Source of the DNA: Hypsibius dujardini
Taxonomy: Eukaryota; Tardigrada; Eutardigrada; Parachela; Hypsibiidae
DNA: 34,054 nt
Assembly (NCBI GenBank): GCA_001579985.1
Contig: LRSR01011729.1
Coordinates: 1-34,054, forward strand
Direction: 5' to 3'
The translations under genes were made by a program, and so were the position numbers. Under the pieces are notes generated by a model, which saw nothing but the letters and a program-made list of their open reading frames with translations, was not told where the DNA came from and did not search any database. Every line of letters starts with the position of its first letter. The first letter of the stretch is position 1. This document shows, one piece after another, positions 21,574 to 32,800 of the stretch.

Positions 21574-21978
21574 CTCCTCTGAGATGGCTGGTGGGACAGT
21601 CGAGTAAGGTTCCCGTCTAGGAGACGATACGAAACCGTGAACTTAAAGCCATGCCAGGGGTTAAGAATAAAATTGATAAATGGGACTGGAGGAATTAAAT
21701 CAAATGACTTCTTGCCCGTTCCGCCCGCTTCGGAGCCGCCTGTAACATCGCCGTGCACCGGAACGGCATTACGGAGCGTGTTCTATTGACTAAGTGGTTC
21801 GTGTAAATAACGCCCGTGTTCGCATAAATTAATTTGCGCAGTCATAATCAGATCATTGTTCGCCTTAATAATCGTTATTGTTCTCGACCAAAGAGAGCCT
21901 TAATTCGAACTTAATACGTTGCAGTTCGTGTCGTTAACCCGATGTGCAGCTTTCCACAAGCCTTTTCACAGTATAATA

Positions 21979-22267
21979 CTTTACGCTGCCGATCTCAAGG
22001 ATCGATTTTTAGATCCGGCCAGAACACACGTTCCGTTGCTCGCTTGTTTGTTCATTCAGATTCACTTAAACGTTACTGTCCTAAAAATGTTCATCACCGT
22101 AATGCTCATGATCAATCATCATTTCAATCAAGCAAGGTAGCATAGCCGGTCAGGCAAAAACCAACGGGCCAATCAAAGACAAGTGAACGGAATTGAACGA
22201 TCCGTTCAAGCTTGATGTGAATCAGCGGGGTGGGTCATAATTGACCCTTGAGATCGGGAGCGTACAG
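21979..22267 (+). mobile_element. MITE-2 copy b (289 bp)
   Basis: Left end ctttacgctgccgatctcaa and right end complementary to ctgtacgctcccgatctcaa, flanked by TA. The interior is alignable with the truncated copy at 6788. An 11-bp identical sequence, acagtataata, lies across both ends (21968-21978 and 22264-22274), partly inside the right terminus. Confidence 0.9.
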
Positions 22268-22276
22268 TATAATATA

Positions 22277-22819
22277 CAGTACGAGGTAAAACTTTTAATT
22301 CGGCTAACGTCGAAATTGCTGAAAGTTGACACATAATCCACCGGACGAAATTGTAGTTACAGCCTCTTGCAGACGGTCGGAGATTCTTTACAGATGAAAA
22401 ATTCCAGCCGAATAGTTTTGGATGAGATATTTTGGAGACCGGAAAAACAGAATGAACGTAGCTGCTGTCAACTGCAATACAGTATGTGCCTGTGTGTGTC
22501 TGACAAGAGTGTGTAGACTGTAAAGTAAAGTGTGCTAGTATACCTGAGTTGAACCTGCGAGTGGCGCCTCTACCGCCTCAATCCCGTCTCTTTAACAGCG
22601 AAGCTTTTCCTTGTTTTTTCAAAACAGTCGTCTGAACTCTACAACGGTATTTCTGCCTCTTTCTCAATACCCTCTTGTTCGCAAAATGTTCTTTGACTTT
22701 ACCAAAATTTCAACGACTGCGCCAAGTCACTGACACTGAGATAGCATGGAACGCAAAAGGCTAGCCGAATTAAAAGCGATTTTGCCCGTTAGCCGAATTA
22801 AAAGTCTTACCTCGTACCG
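22277..22819 (+). mobile_element. MITE-5 (543 bp)
   Basis: Inverted ends of about 35 bp: left CAGTACGAGGTAAAACTTTT followed by aattcggctaacg, and right complementary to CGGTACGAGGTAAGACTTTT. TA on both sides (22275-22276, 22820-22821). The motif tagccgaattaaaag occurs twice near the right end. No transposase frame was seen, so it is a non-autonomous element. Confidence 0.9.
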
Positions 22820-22881
22820 TACATATATTTTTCTTCTGTACATTGTACTGTGGCCTTTCTGTTGCAGTTTTTGTTATGGTA

Positions 22882-23027
22882 CTGTATTCTCGCGTTAGAC
22901 AGGGACAGTCGTACTGGAGTGGAACGTGTACACGGCTTGTATGCACCCTACACACAGCACAAGCGCCGCGTGGCCGATTAAACGTTCCACAGCTCGTACG
23001 CTGTCCCTGTCTAACGAGAAAATACAG
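22882..23027 (-). mobile_element. MITE-1 copy b (146 bp)
   Basis: Opposite orientation to the copy at 10105: its right half is the complement of that copy's left half (e.g. gccgcgtggccgattaaacg). Terminal inverted repeats start CTGTATTCTCGCGTTAGACA, with two mismatches between the ends. TA flanks at 22880-22881 and 23028-23029. Confidence 0.95.
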
Positions 23028-23063
23028 TAAAGAAATTTGACGGTGTCGTCTTTCTCACTGAAA

Positions 23064-24850
23064 ATGACCATGCGTTCGGGTAAACGATTCAGTGCTCGAG
23101 CGAAAGAGGAGCATTGGAAAACGGGTGCATGTGCTGCGGGAAGTGTGGAAGAGCCGCCCACGAAGGACTCCGTTGCCATTGATGTAAACTCCGACGGTTA
23201 GTGGCAGAAATTACAGGGAGTGACGAAAGGAGTGGTGTCTGGTTTAGCTACGAGATTTTGTGGCCATAGTAGTTGCCTGCCGCCAGTTAAATTCAAGGGA
23301 CAGTGGTGGTGGAGTGATCGATTGATCGATTGATTGTGCGTAATGCAGATTTGTCTGCATTGATTGTCTGTGACCGGTCAAAATGTTGAGCAATTTTTGT
23401 TGCGCCCTTACTGGTCAGTGCACCGAACGAGGCAGAAATACCTTGCTCCTAGGTTTTTTAATTCGAAATGGGATGCAAAGAGTGTAGTAGCGAGGGCGAG
23501 ACAAATACAGGCACGAAAGAGGATCATCTCCGGGGATTTCTCTCGTGTTGCGTTAACATTTTTGCATCTGCTTGTAGTTCATGTCCCCCTTTTCTTTGAT
23601 TCATTTCAGAGCCTGTCGCTACTGGAAGTATCTGGTGAGCCTGCCGGAAGTGAACGAGGTCGTCATCGTCGATGACAGCTGTCTGGGTGTCCAATCCAGT
23701 TAGGCAAGGTGACCGTGCCAGCAAGCGACCGCCGCGTAGCTTCCAAATTCTCCTACCTCCAAGGACATCAGTGATAATGATGTCCCATAATACTGATCAC
23801 TAGCTAGTGTCAGCTTCAAATTCTCCTACCTCCAAGGACATCAGTGATGATGCTTCTGCCGATTCTCGCCTGAATGAAGGACTGTACAAATACTTCACGA
23901 GCTCTGATAAGTACATCAGCTTCGAAGATCACCGCCGACTCGGTCTTTTGGGAAGGCACGTTCGGGCACTGCTTTATCACGGAGACGGTCCAAGGGGGCA
24001 ACCGTGACATCCTTTACGACATCTTATACGACATCCGACCCAATGGGTTCTACTGTGCGGCGGTACGAAGCATTATTCTCTACCGCTCGCTGTATGATCC
24101 ATGACGGTGATTATACTGACAGCCGATCCTTCCTGTGGTGGAACTTCGTCTGACTGGCCCATCACTTCCCAAACCTGTCAGGGGTGATATTGGTAGCCTC
24201 GGAAGTTTCACTGGGGAAGTTCGCAGGTTGGGAGACGTTTTAGGAGACAAAACGTTCTACAACTGCCACGTTGCGCCCACTATCACCGTTCATATCGCGG
24301 ACATCCAGAGCGTGGAGGCCGAAGACTTACACGCAGCCGTCTTTGCTCAGCTGCCATGGCCTTACACACACCGGAGCAGACCGAACGGATGGGCAGACAT
24401 GCCCCGATACTGCAGGGAGGCTACCACAAATGGACTGGCAACTCAATCAATCGTACACGCACTACACGTATTCCCGGTACAATAAGCTGGAGAATGGTTG
24501 TCATCGTGGGTTCCTCACGAAAGTACTCAGTAACTGTTTTTGTCTTTTTTTGCAGGTTAACGTGGAGAAAAGCTGGAGTGCATGCGACCATCATCTACCA
24601 GCTTACAAGTGCGCCAGATACGATTTGCATACAGGGGACTATTGCAAAATGGATCGCCTTTACTGCAAGTCCTGGATTACTATATCATGCGCGAGAAAAT
24701 CCCCAAAATGGATCTGGAGCGCCGTATGTTCTGGAGGAGGATCACCATATTTGCCTTGTTTACTGAAGCGTACTTCCCGCACACATCGTATGTATTGTAT
24801 GTACATCGTCTCGTAATTTTGTTTTGTTTCATTCCGCTGAGGTTTGAGAA
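23064..24850 (+). pseudogene. Unidentified, possibly decayed coding region
   Basis: I do not recognise this gene. Protein-like stretches occur but do not form one clean reading frame. 23064-23196 is open from ATG to a GTTAGT donor. About 23611-23700 reads EVNEVVIVDDSCLG. About 23716-23775 reads VTVPASDRRVASKFSYLQG in a shifted frame. About 23947-24062 reads FWEGTFGHCFITETVQGG, followed by a plausible 60-bp GT-AG intron (24063-24122) into a good frame at 24123-24420 (VVELRLTGPSLPKPVRG, WPYTHRSRPNGWADMPRYC). After about 24420 all three frames are open and alternately protein-like (RYNKLE, VVIVGSSRKYS, AYKCARYDLHTGDY, MDLERRMFWRRITIFALF). A 26-nt GT-AG stretch at 24530-24555 would restore frame but is shorter than any other intron here. 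Either a frameshifted pseudogene, an orphan gene with missed introns, or local assembly error. Confidence 0.35.
23738..23855 (+). repeat. 44-bp direct repeat around a palindromic spacer
   Basis: Copies at 23738-23781 and 23812-23855 (ttctcctacctccaaggaca core) are nearly identical. The 30-bp spacer contains the palindrome cactagctagtg. Both copies can be read as the same peptide (KFSYLQGHQ), so coding-like sequence was duplicated. Confidence 0.85.
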
Positions 24851-24949
24851 ATTACTGTCATCGTTCATGAATCATCGCTCATTTGGGTTGAAATTCGATA
24901 CCCATGAAGCCTGGGTTCATACAGTCCCTGCCATATGCGGCGTTCATTG

Positions 24950-25087
24950 TCATTACTGTCCCCCAACTCCGGTCCGTCACTACTGTCCCCCCCCAACTCC
25001 GGTCCGTCACTACTGTCCCCTAACTCCGGTCCGTCACTACTGTCCCCTAACTCCGGTCCGTCACTACTGCCCCCTGACGCCAGTCCG
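24950..25087 (+). repeat. 27-30 bp minisatellite, 5 units
   Basis: Units of 27, 30, 27, 27 and 27 bp with core actgtcccctaactccggtc. All are multiples of three, so the frame stays open and encodes a repeating HYCPLTPVR nonapeptide. It is continuous with the open frame that begins at 24582. Whether it is translated is unknown. Confidence 0.9.
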
Positions 25088-26784
25088 GGTTTGCTTTTTG
25101 CTCACCTTGTTCGTTTTTGAGGCTAATCATTTTTGTAGTTTGTGTTGCACTGGACCCTTTGCGTGCTCTTGGGACAGTAATGGTAAAACAATAGTGCGAA
25201 GGCTCAAACCTACCAATACAACGTAGTACCGTCGGGGCATCTCATCCAGCTCCAGGTTTGGCAACCAGTAAAATCCACGTGGTCACTTAACCCGTCGGGT
25301 GGACCGGCTCTCACGTGAACTCTTACCAGTGCCAAGTCTGGAGCAATGGATCTCTTCCATATTACATACATACGAGTATATAGCCACAGACTAATACGTC
25401 GGGGGAGGATTGCCGGCCTTTTGGCACCCCGATCGACTGGTTGCTTCGTCAGTTTGTCGGTTCGTGTTGCTGCAGTACTCCGTATGCTCTGTAAGGCACC
25501 AGAAGTTCACGGCACTCTTCGAGAGCGGCAGTTAGTGGGCAAGCCACGGATTGTGGCCCGCGGATAACCGTCCCCCCCCACCACCAATGCAACAGGCCGT
25601 GAAATCATCCAGTGCCATGAAGGGCAGTTCAGTACTCGTATAATACATTGAAGCACCGGAAAGGGGGTATACCTTCAGTGGCGCAGGTCCATCAACAAGA
25701 CAACTGAAAACAATGAAATATCTGCAAAGTAGCTCTTTACACTGGATAAAGTAATGAGCAACATTTTTGGGCGTTTCAACCTGATGAAGGTGAAGATCGG
25801 AACAGAGAGGCGAATATGTAAACTATACGGTGGTAAACAGTCGCAATGGTGTGAATTACACCGCACTACTCTACCCCCGGCACTTGACGGGTGAAGAATC
25901 AAAGACACATGCAGATGCGGGTAATGCTGATGTTCAACTATAAGCAACTACAAAGTAGTCGTGTCTCTCGTTTGTCGGATTACGAGTGCTTCCTAAATGT
26001 TAAATGGCGCTCTGCCTTCCAACCCGCACAAAGCAAGGCTAAGAAAGTAAACTGACTGAACCACCACACCGGCTGCCTGTCTGTAAGGTATTAGTACGTG
26101 ATTCGGTCTCGGGGGGTACGACCTTCGTTTTGAAAGAAAAAACTGGTTTGTTTACTCGGCCGACAAGTTTATACATTACACGGGTGTCTACCCCCGGTAG
26201 CGCCGTCCATTGGTGCGGCGTGTGAAGCGCCCACCAACTCATCGTATTATTATCGTAAGACCCCGGTACTGCGAGCGGTGGACAGAGGTCTGGTCACAAC
26301 CTGAAGACACACACATTTGGTGCTGAGAGAGTGTGCGAATCACACACACTGCGGAAATATTGACCACTCTCACGGTGGCTTATGAAAGACGACACCTTCC
26401 ACCCAAAGGAGACGGAGAGATAAGAGAGGGACAGAGACAGCGAGGAGGTTATGCTGATTCCGTGTTCCGGATCAGTGTGAATGAGTAATTGCCGAGTGAC
26501 GGTGCCGCTGCGGCAAAAAAAGTGGTCGCGTCGTGGCTGACCAGTTCCCATGTCCAGGTGTCGGTCGATCGGTCGGTCGGTCGGTGTGTGTGTGTGTTAA
26601 CTGCAATGCCGAAGAATGGAATGGCATATGTGGAGAGTATTTTATTTTTAAAAAAGGTTGCAGGCATGCACATGGCAAATAAAATAGGAATAAAACCGAC
26701 GGGTTTAGCGGGATGAAAGACCGAAAACAGCAGAACTGGATAAAAAAAGGCGATAATTGGAAGCGGGGAGGTAAAACAACATGA
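25088..26784. other. Intergenic region 3' of DSTYK
   Basis: No exon, RNA gene or clear transposon was found in about 1.7 kb. Features are limited to short GA/CA-rich tracts (26310-26450) and GGTC repeats (26565-26583). The end nearest DSTYK contains its probable 3' UTR. Confidence 0.5.
26641..26646 (-). terminator. Probable DSTYK polyadenylation signal
   Basis: AATAAA on the - strand, about 140 bp downstream of the DSTYK stop codon (26787-26785). Confidence 0.5.
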
Positions 26785-29781
26785 TCATTGACTCAGAATG
26801 TCCACTTCGACGTAGGGACTGCCGCTGGGACTGCCGACCACGACTTCTTTCTGCCGGATCACCGTGTTTGTCTGACAGCCGCGTTTGTAGTTGCTGTGGA
26901 TTTCGCGAAGTTTCGGCTCGATGTAGCCGGGAAGGGGGCGGAGATAGGGCTCGCTGGACCTGGTGGTCAGGAGGGAGGGGCATAAGGGAAAAAGTTCATT
27001 CGCACTTGCTCGAGATAGTGACACAGAACAGACACACAGACAGACACAGACAGACACAGACAGACAGACGATAGACAGGTGCGAGAAAAACAAAAGCTGG
27101 AAATTGCATGTGCGCTCGGACGTACCAGCAGGCGTTCATTAGGTTCCAGCACTGCTCATCAAAGTACGGCATCCGTTCCGGTCTAATTCCTGCATAACAA
27201 CCCGCATATACAGGCATGGTGTAATTACAGGCTACCTTCGCTCCGACACTATGCGCACTCTCATCGTCTTCGTCACGCGGGACTGAACATTGTGGAACGC
27301 AAAAAGTGGTGTGGCTGTGTGTCTGATCTTTCGTCTGGCAGTGAGTGTGTGGGTAATTACCTTTCCGGACGGAGCACTTGAGCATGTCCTTAGACATGGA
27401 CGGCTCGAAGACAGTCGGCAATTTCACGGTGCCGGTGCAGAGAAACCAGAATAGGATTCCGAACGCATAAATGTCCACGGAATGGTCGTAGTGCCGGCCG
27501 GTGAAAATTTCCGGGGCCATATGGATGGGAGTGCCTGAAAAAGAGCATAGCATGTGAAGAGAGACGTTCAGGACACGGGAGAACCGCAACACGATCGAAT
27601 GTAAACTGACTTAAAACAACAGACCAGTTCAACGTTAACGTACCAACTATGCTTCCAGACAGCATGGCTTCCGGCTTACAGAATCCGAGATCTGTGAGCT
27701 TGGCCCGATAGCTCTTGTCCAACTGCAGGAGAACCAGTACGAGATTAGATAAAAAATACACTTGAAAGACTTCATCGAGTGTGATGAAATACCATTTAGC
27801 TTTGACTTCTTACCAGAACATTTTTCAGCTTGATATCTCGGTGAACGAGGCCTTGGCTGTGGAGGAATCGGACGCCTTCAATCACCTGTACAAGTAGGTT
27901 GTTGCGAATATGATTCTTGGTGAGGCTCATGCAGTGACGATCAACAACAGGCTGGCTGCTGATCAGCTTACGTCAATTGCGATCTGAAGCCGAGAACCCC
28001 AAGGCACGCCGGTCTTCAAAGCGGCGTGGAGATCCCTGGGCAGTCGCTCCATGATGAAGAGGACGGCTGGACCGGAGGTTGCGCCACCGTCACCGTAGGT
28101 GTAGTCGATGATGCTGCCGTAGAGACTGATGATACGAGGATGCTTGGGAACTCCACTGAACAAATAGCAAAAAAAGGAAGTCATAATTCAGACCATTACG
28201 GAATTTAGACGGACAAGGTGTAACGAATCCGACGAAAAGAACTATTACGAAGAACGACATCCTACCGAGTGAAGTAGAATTCCATGGCGAGATCGTTCCA
28301 ATGCTTATCATCCGGTGGAACCACCGACTTGACCGCACACGGCGAGAAACCCGCCCAGGAATCACATGAGTACACCACACCGTACTGACCGCGTCCAATC
28401 TCCCGCCCAACTCGCGGATTGCCGTGGACAATGAGATCCTTCCTGGAAGAACGACTTCATCAGACGTGGGACCAATTGATACTGCAATAATTACTTAAAA
28501 CTAAATAAAAAGTCACATATAATATTTTATAATTATTAAGATTTTTAAAACTAGTTTAAATACGCATGCTTTAAATATTTTCGTTAAATTAAAAAATTAA
28601 ATAATAATTTTAGTAATTTAAATAACTTATTAAAATCAATAATGATAGAATGTACACACATGGCCACAATTTTGGGTGGCAGACTTTAAGCCAGAAAGGG
28701 TGGTCCGAGTTCGAGCCGAATTAAGTCACCGCGCGCACGCGCTCTTGACCACAGCTGACTATGCAGCCTTTACTCAATTGATCGATTGATTGAGCTTGTT
28801 TATTTTGGCGGAATTTAGAGCAGCTTGCTCAATCTCATTTTCCCGCTGGGCCGGGCATTAAATCAAACATACAGGAGAAAGCAGTGGCAAGTTCTAGCCA
28901 AGAGTGGCTCAAACTCAGACCACCCTGATGACTCGAACTCTGCCACCCAAAATTGTGGCCATGTGTGTAGGACTCTTACATGCTGGCGCTCTCCAGGGCT
29001 AATTTGGAAATTTTCGGCGAATGCAGTCGGCGCACATTCAACCGCTTCTGCTCCATCTTCTCTAGCCGATCGGCGTGCTTGCACTCCAGCTGTCGGATGG
29101 ACAGCAGGAAGACATCATGAGCATGCCGCAGCCGGTCACGGAACTGCGAGCAAATATTCTTGGCAAGTTTGGGCGCGGACAATGAGGTCATCATCTCATC
29201 TGCAATCAACCGCTTCCACGAGTTGTCAATCCGATCCGCCGGCGTCCAACGCAGCGACTGCAGGAAGGTGCGTAAACGTTCGTACAGAAGGTGGGACACA
29301 GAGGAGCTTGTGGCGGCGTTCAGGTGGATCTGATAAGCGGCGTTGAAAATCTGCTTGAGCGCATTCGCCGCGGACGGGTAGTTGCTGTCGCCCGTCAGCT
29401 CTAAGCTTTCCAAGCACCGGCATAAGGTTCCTGGAGAACAGTCATTCAATATTGACGGCATTTCAGATGAAATTTGATTATTCCGATAAAGTTTACCAAT
29501 GCAAATCTCCCGAAGACAGTTAACGGAACCGATCAGTTTGCCAGCAACTGCGCAGTTGATTTTGGACAGGATAAGATCACGGATTTCTTCCGTGCAAATT
29601 TGCAGCTCCTTCGCCGTCTGGATGTTTTCCTGGCCCTCCGAAAAGTCAACATCTACAAGACAGACAGATGTTAAACAAATGAAGGCGAAAATTCTGAAAT
29701 TCCAGGACTGCTGGCCTCCAAATTTGTTCAGACAGGTACATGTGCGTGCGCAGGATAAGAGACGGAGGCTTAGATAAACCG

Positions 29782-29822
<41 letters not shown>

Positions 29823-32800
29823 CGACAGACCGATAGGCAGATAGCCAAATAGGACTGACAGGCATGCAGGCAAGCAGGCAGGCAAGCAGGCAGGCAAACA
29901 GAAAGACAGACAAACAAACAAACAAGCATTCAGGCAGACATTTACTTTGGAATTGGAATGCTTCCGCTTCATCCAATAACGGTTCACGAATATTGTCCAC
30001 TGTTTCTTGTATGATCTTCTCAATTTCCTCCTGTTTCTTATTGGCAATGCTGCTGAGATTGTCGTACAACTCGATCTCCTTGGTGCGGACGTACATCAGT
30101 CGTCGCGGAGTAATGAGTGCATCTCGGGCAATGTCGAATGATATGTTTGTAAACATTTTGAGTGTCCGCTCTAGACCCACGAAATAAAATGAATCCATTG
30201 CACATAAAGTGTGAAGTGGAAAAACATTCAGGGTGTTCGGTAACCGAAACTGACCGTGGATGCTGTACAGGCAAGAACCAACTTCGAGGAGCTTGGCTGA
30301 CAGCACTTTCTTCGCAAACGTCACAATGGAATGCACAGGAGTGTCGCCATAGACCAACTCACTCTCCCGGAGGGAAACGTTCCGGTCTTTTCTCCGCTCG
30401 AGATCTTCAATCGGCAGGTCCAAGTAGCCCAGGTTCATGAGTTGTTGGAACACGCCGCCGGCGGCGTCCTGTCGCGGCACCACATCGGGGCTGAGGGAGG
30501 GGCATAGGCTACAGGAAAAGTTAAATTTCGCAGCTAAATTTCGTGTACGAATTAAATGGAGCATTTAGTCTTGCATTTACAATGCACTTACATAGGAGGC
30601 TCTCCGTCTGAGCAGAGGTACAAAATGGACGAATGAGGGGATAATCTTTTATGTTCCGCCAAATATTCCAGATCCTACAACTCCAAATATGTACGTGAAT
30701 GATGACAAAAACGACATTCCAGGCTGCTAATTAGCCTGGATGACTATATTTGTTTCTTCACCTGCCTAGTTATCTATGTATCTGTGTGTCCGACTGTTTC
30801 TGTGTGTGTGTGTGTCTGTGTGTGTGTGTCTGTGTGTGTGTGTCTGTGTGTCTGTGTCTGTGTGTCTGTGTCTGTGTGTCTGTGTCTGTGTCTGTCTCCG
30901 TGTCTGTGTCTGTGTCTGTGTCTGTGTCTGTGTCTGTCTGTCTGTCTGTCTGCCAGTTTCCCTGCCTGCTTGCCTTGTCTCTCCTCCTTTTTTTAGGTCT
31001 GTTTATCTGCCTGTCTAGACTGAATTTACCAGGTCAGAGAGAGTTTGGCCGCTGAGGACGTAAATGTAAACCGGCAGCGCTCCCTCGGTACACTTCCGGA
31101 AAACCGGCTCGATTCCACCGTGGTGCTGGCTTGGCGAGACAATGATCCGCCAACCGGACATCAGAAAGTCATGGGACAGGCTGATCTCCAACACCGCGCT
31201 CCCGGCGGCCGAGTCACTGACATGCGCATTCTAGAGTAAGAACAACAACGTGAACCACTTAGCAAAGGGGGTTGCTTTCTCCTGCCAAAAATCAGCGGGT
31301 AACAGAAAAACAAAGAAAGGTGTCAAATTTTTGACAGGATTAGCCATAAAAGACTCCACACACACTGTTTGAGTCCATTTGTCACATGGCTGCCTGAAGC
31401 TTACCGCACCTTTAAAATAAAGTCATCGAACGGTACGGTCTCCTTGTCCTTATTGTTGCCGGTCCCAGCGACACCTCCGACGCGGGCCAACTTCGCATCG
31501 ACCACCTCAAAGTTTCCAGCAAGTGATAAACTGAACGTCTTCTGGAGTCCATAAATAATTCGCAGCATTCGCCATCCGTCCGGAGAGTCTACATTTCGGG
31601 ATGGGAGATAATGAAAAAATGCCGTGAAAACCGGTTACTCAATTACTCACAAACACTGGTGTGAATCCTTGTCTATCATTAGTTCTATCTGCCTGTCAGC
31701 CGGACAATGGGGTTAGGAATTCTATTAATTTTTTAAGCAATATAAGGCATATGAGTGCTTCACGACCATCCATTTCACGTCTATTGTCTGTGGAACTTTT
31801 CACCGATATTTACAGCTGTATATCTATGTGCCTACCAAACAGTTTCTTGCCTGTCTGTGCCTACATTCACATATTTGGACCGGCATGTGTATATAGGAGG
31901 CAGTTTTCAACTTGTCTATTTGTCTGTTTATCTGTCTGTCTGCCCACCTGCCTGCCTGCCTGCCTGCCTGCCTGTCTGTCTGTCTGTCTGTCTGTCTGCC
32001 CACCTGCCTGCCTGCCTGCCTGCCTGCCTGTCTGCCTGCCTGCCTGTCTGTCGGTCTGTCTGTCTATATTTTGCACATATCTCTCCAAGTGTCAGCCTGT
32101 CCGATTCTTGTCTGTCTATACCGTATTCCCCCGATCTCAAGGGACACTTTTTTGCCCTACCAGTCAATTTGATCCACCCCGGATCTTATCTGTTCATGAC
32201 CGTTTGCTATTGTTTACCTACAATCAATCAATCAACTGATTCAGTTTGTGCGTCAAGTAATTCCGCGTAATCAATCAATCAATCGGTGCCAAGCTGCGCT
32301 TAAATTTCAACCAATCACGACACAGTGAATCCGATGGAACAGTCAACCGATGACTGGAGGGGGTGGGGCTTAACTGTCCCTTGAGATCGGGGGAATACGG
32401 TACTTAATTTTGCCCCTGTCTGATTATGTCTCTGTCTGGGTATTTTTCTTTGAATCTATCTGTTTGCCTGTTATTATTCTTTTCTGACTGCTTCATTTCA
32501 CGAGATTCATTTTCCACATTAATAACCATGAAGCCCGGCTTTTGACGCGGTTCTACTCACACCTCCTACCTGTCAGGTTTGGCGGTAGGAAGGGCTGCCC
32601 GAGCAGTGCATTAACGACGGCCAATTTAGCGGCGTAATCTTGCCCGAGGACGATGACGGAGGGCGCTCGTTCGGTGACCTGCTGAACAAGCTGTTCCTCT
32701 GCGCGTAAAATCGCCACATTAGCCAGAAACTCTAGGGAAGATGTGCACACACATATGTAGATGGTCAGAATAGTGAAACGAAACAAAATGTAAGGGAGAG

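Larger units (their letters stand above)
21574..23063. other. TAF3 5' flank and MITE island
   Basis: The first about 200 bp may contain TAF3 5' UTR or an upstream exon: the - strand frame is open beyond the ATG at 21573 to an acceptor-like AG next to 21622. The rest is almost entirely three inverted-repeat elements (21979-22267, 22277-22819, 22882-23027). Confidence 0.6.
31589..32569 (-). other. Intron 2 of DSTYK
   Basis: The longest DSTYK intron (981 bp). It contains a TCTG/TGCC microsatellite (about 31910-32075) and a full MITE-2 copy (32121-32400). No nested coding sequence is supported. Confidence 0.8.

Noticed and set aside
24950-25087. CRISPR-like regular repeat
   Set aside because: Units are contiguous without unique spacers and the context is an intron-bearing animal genome; it is a minisatellite.
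28976-29929. Single 317-codon frame ending at 28976 as a separate protein
   Set aside because: It reads through an intron and the microsatellite; its apparent stop TAA is part of the GTAAGAG donor leading to the DSTYK kinase exons.
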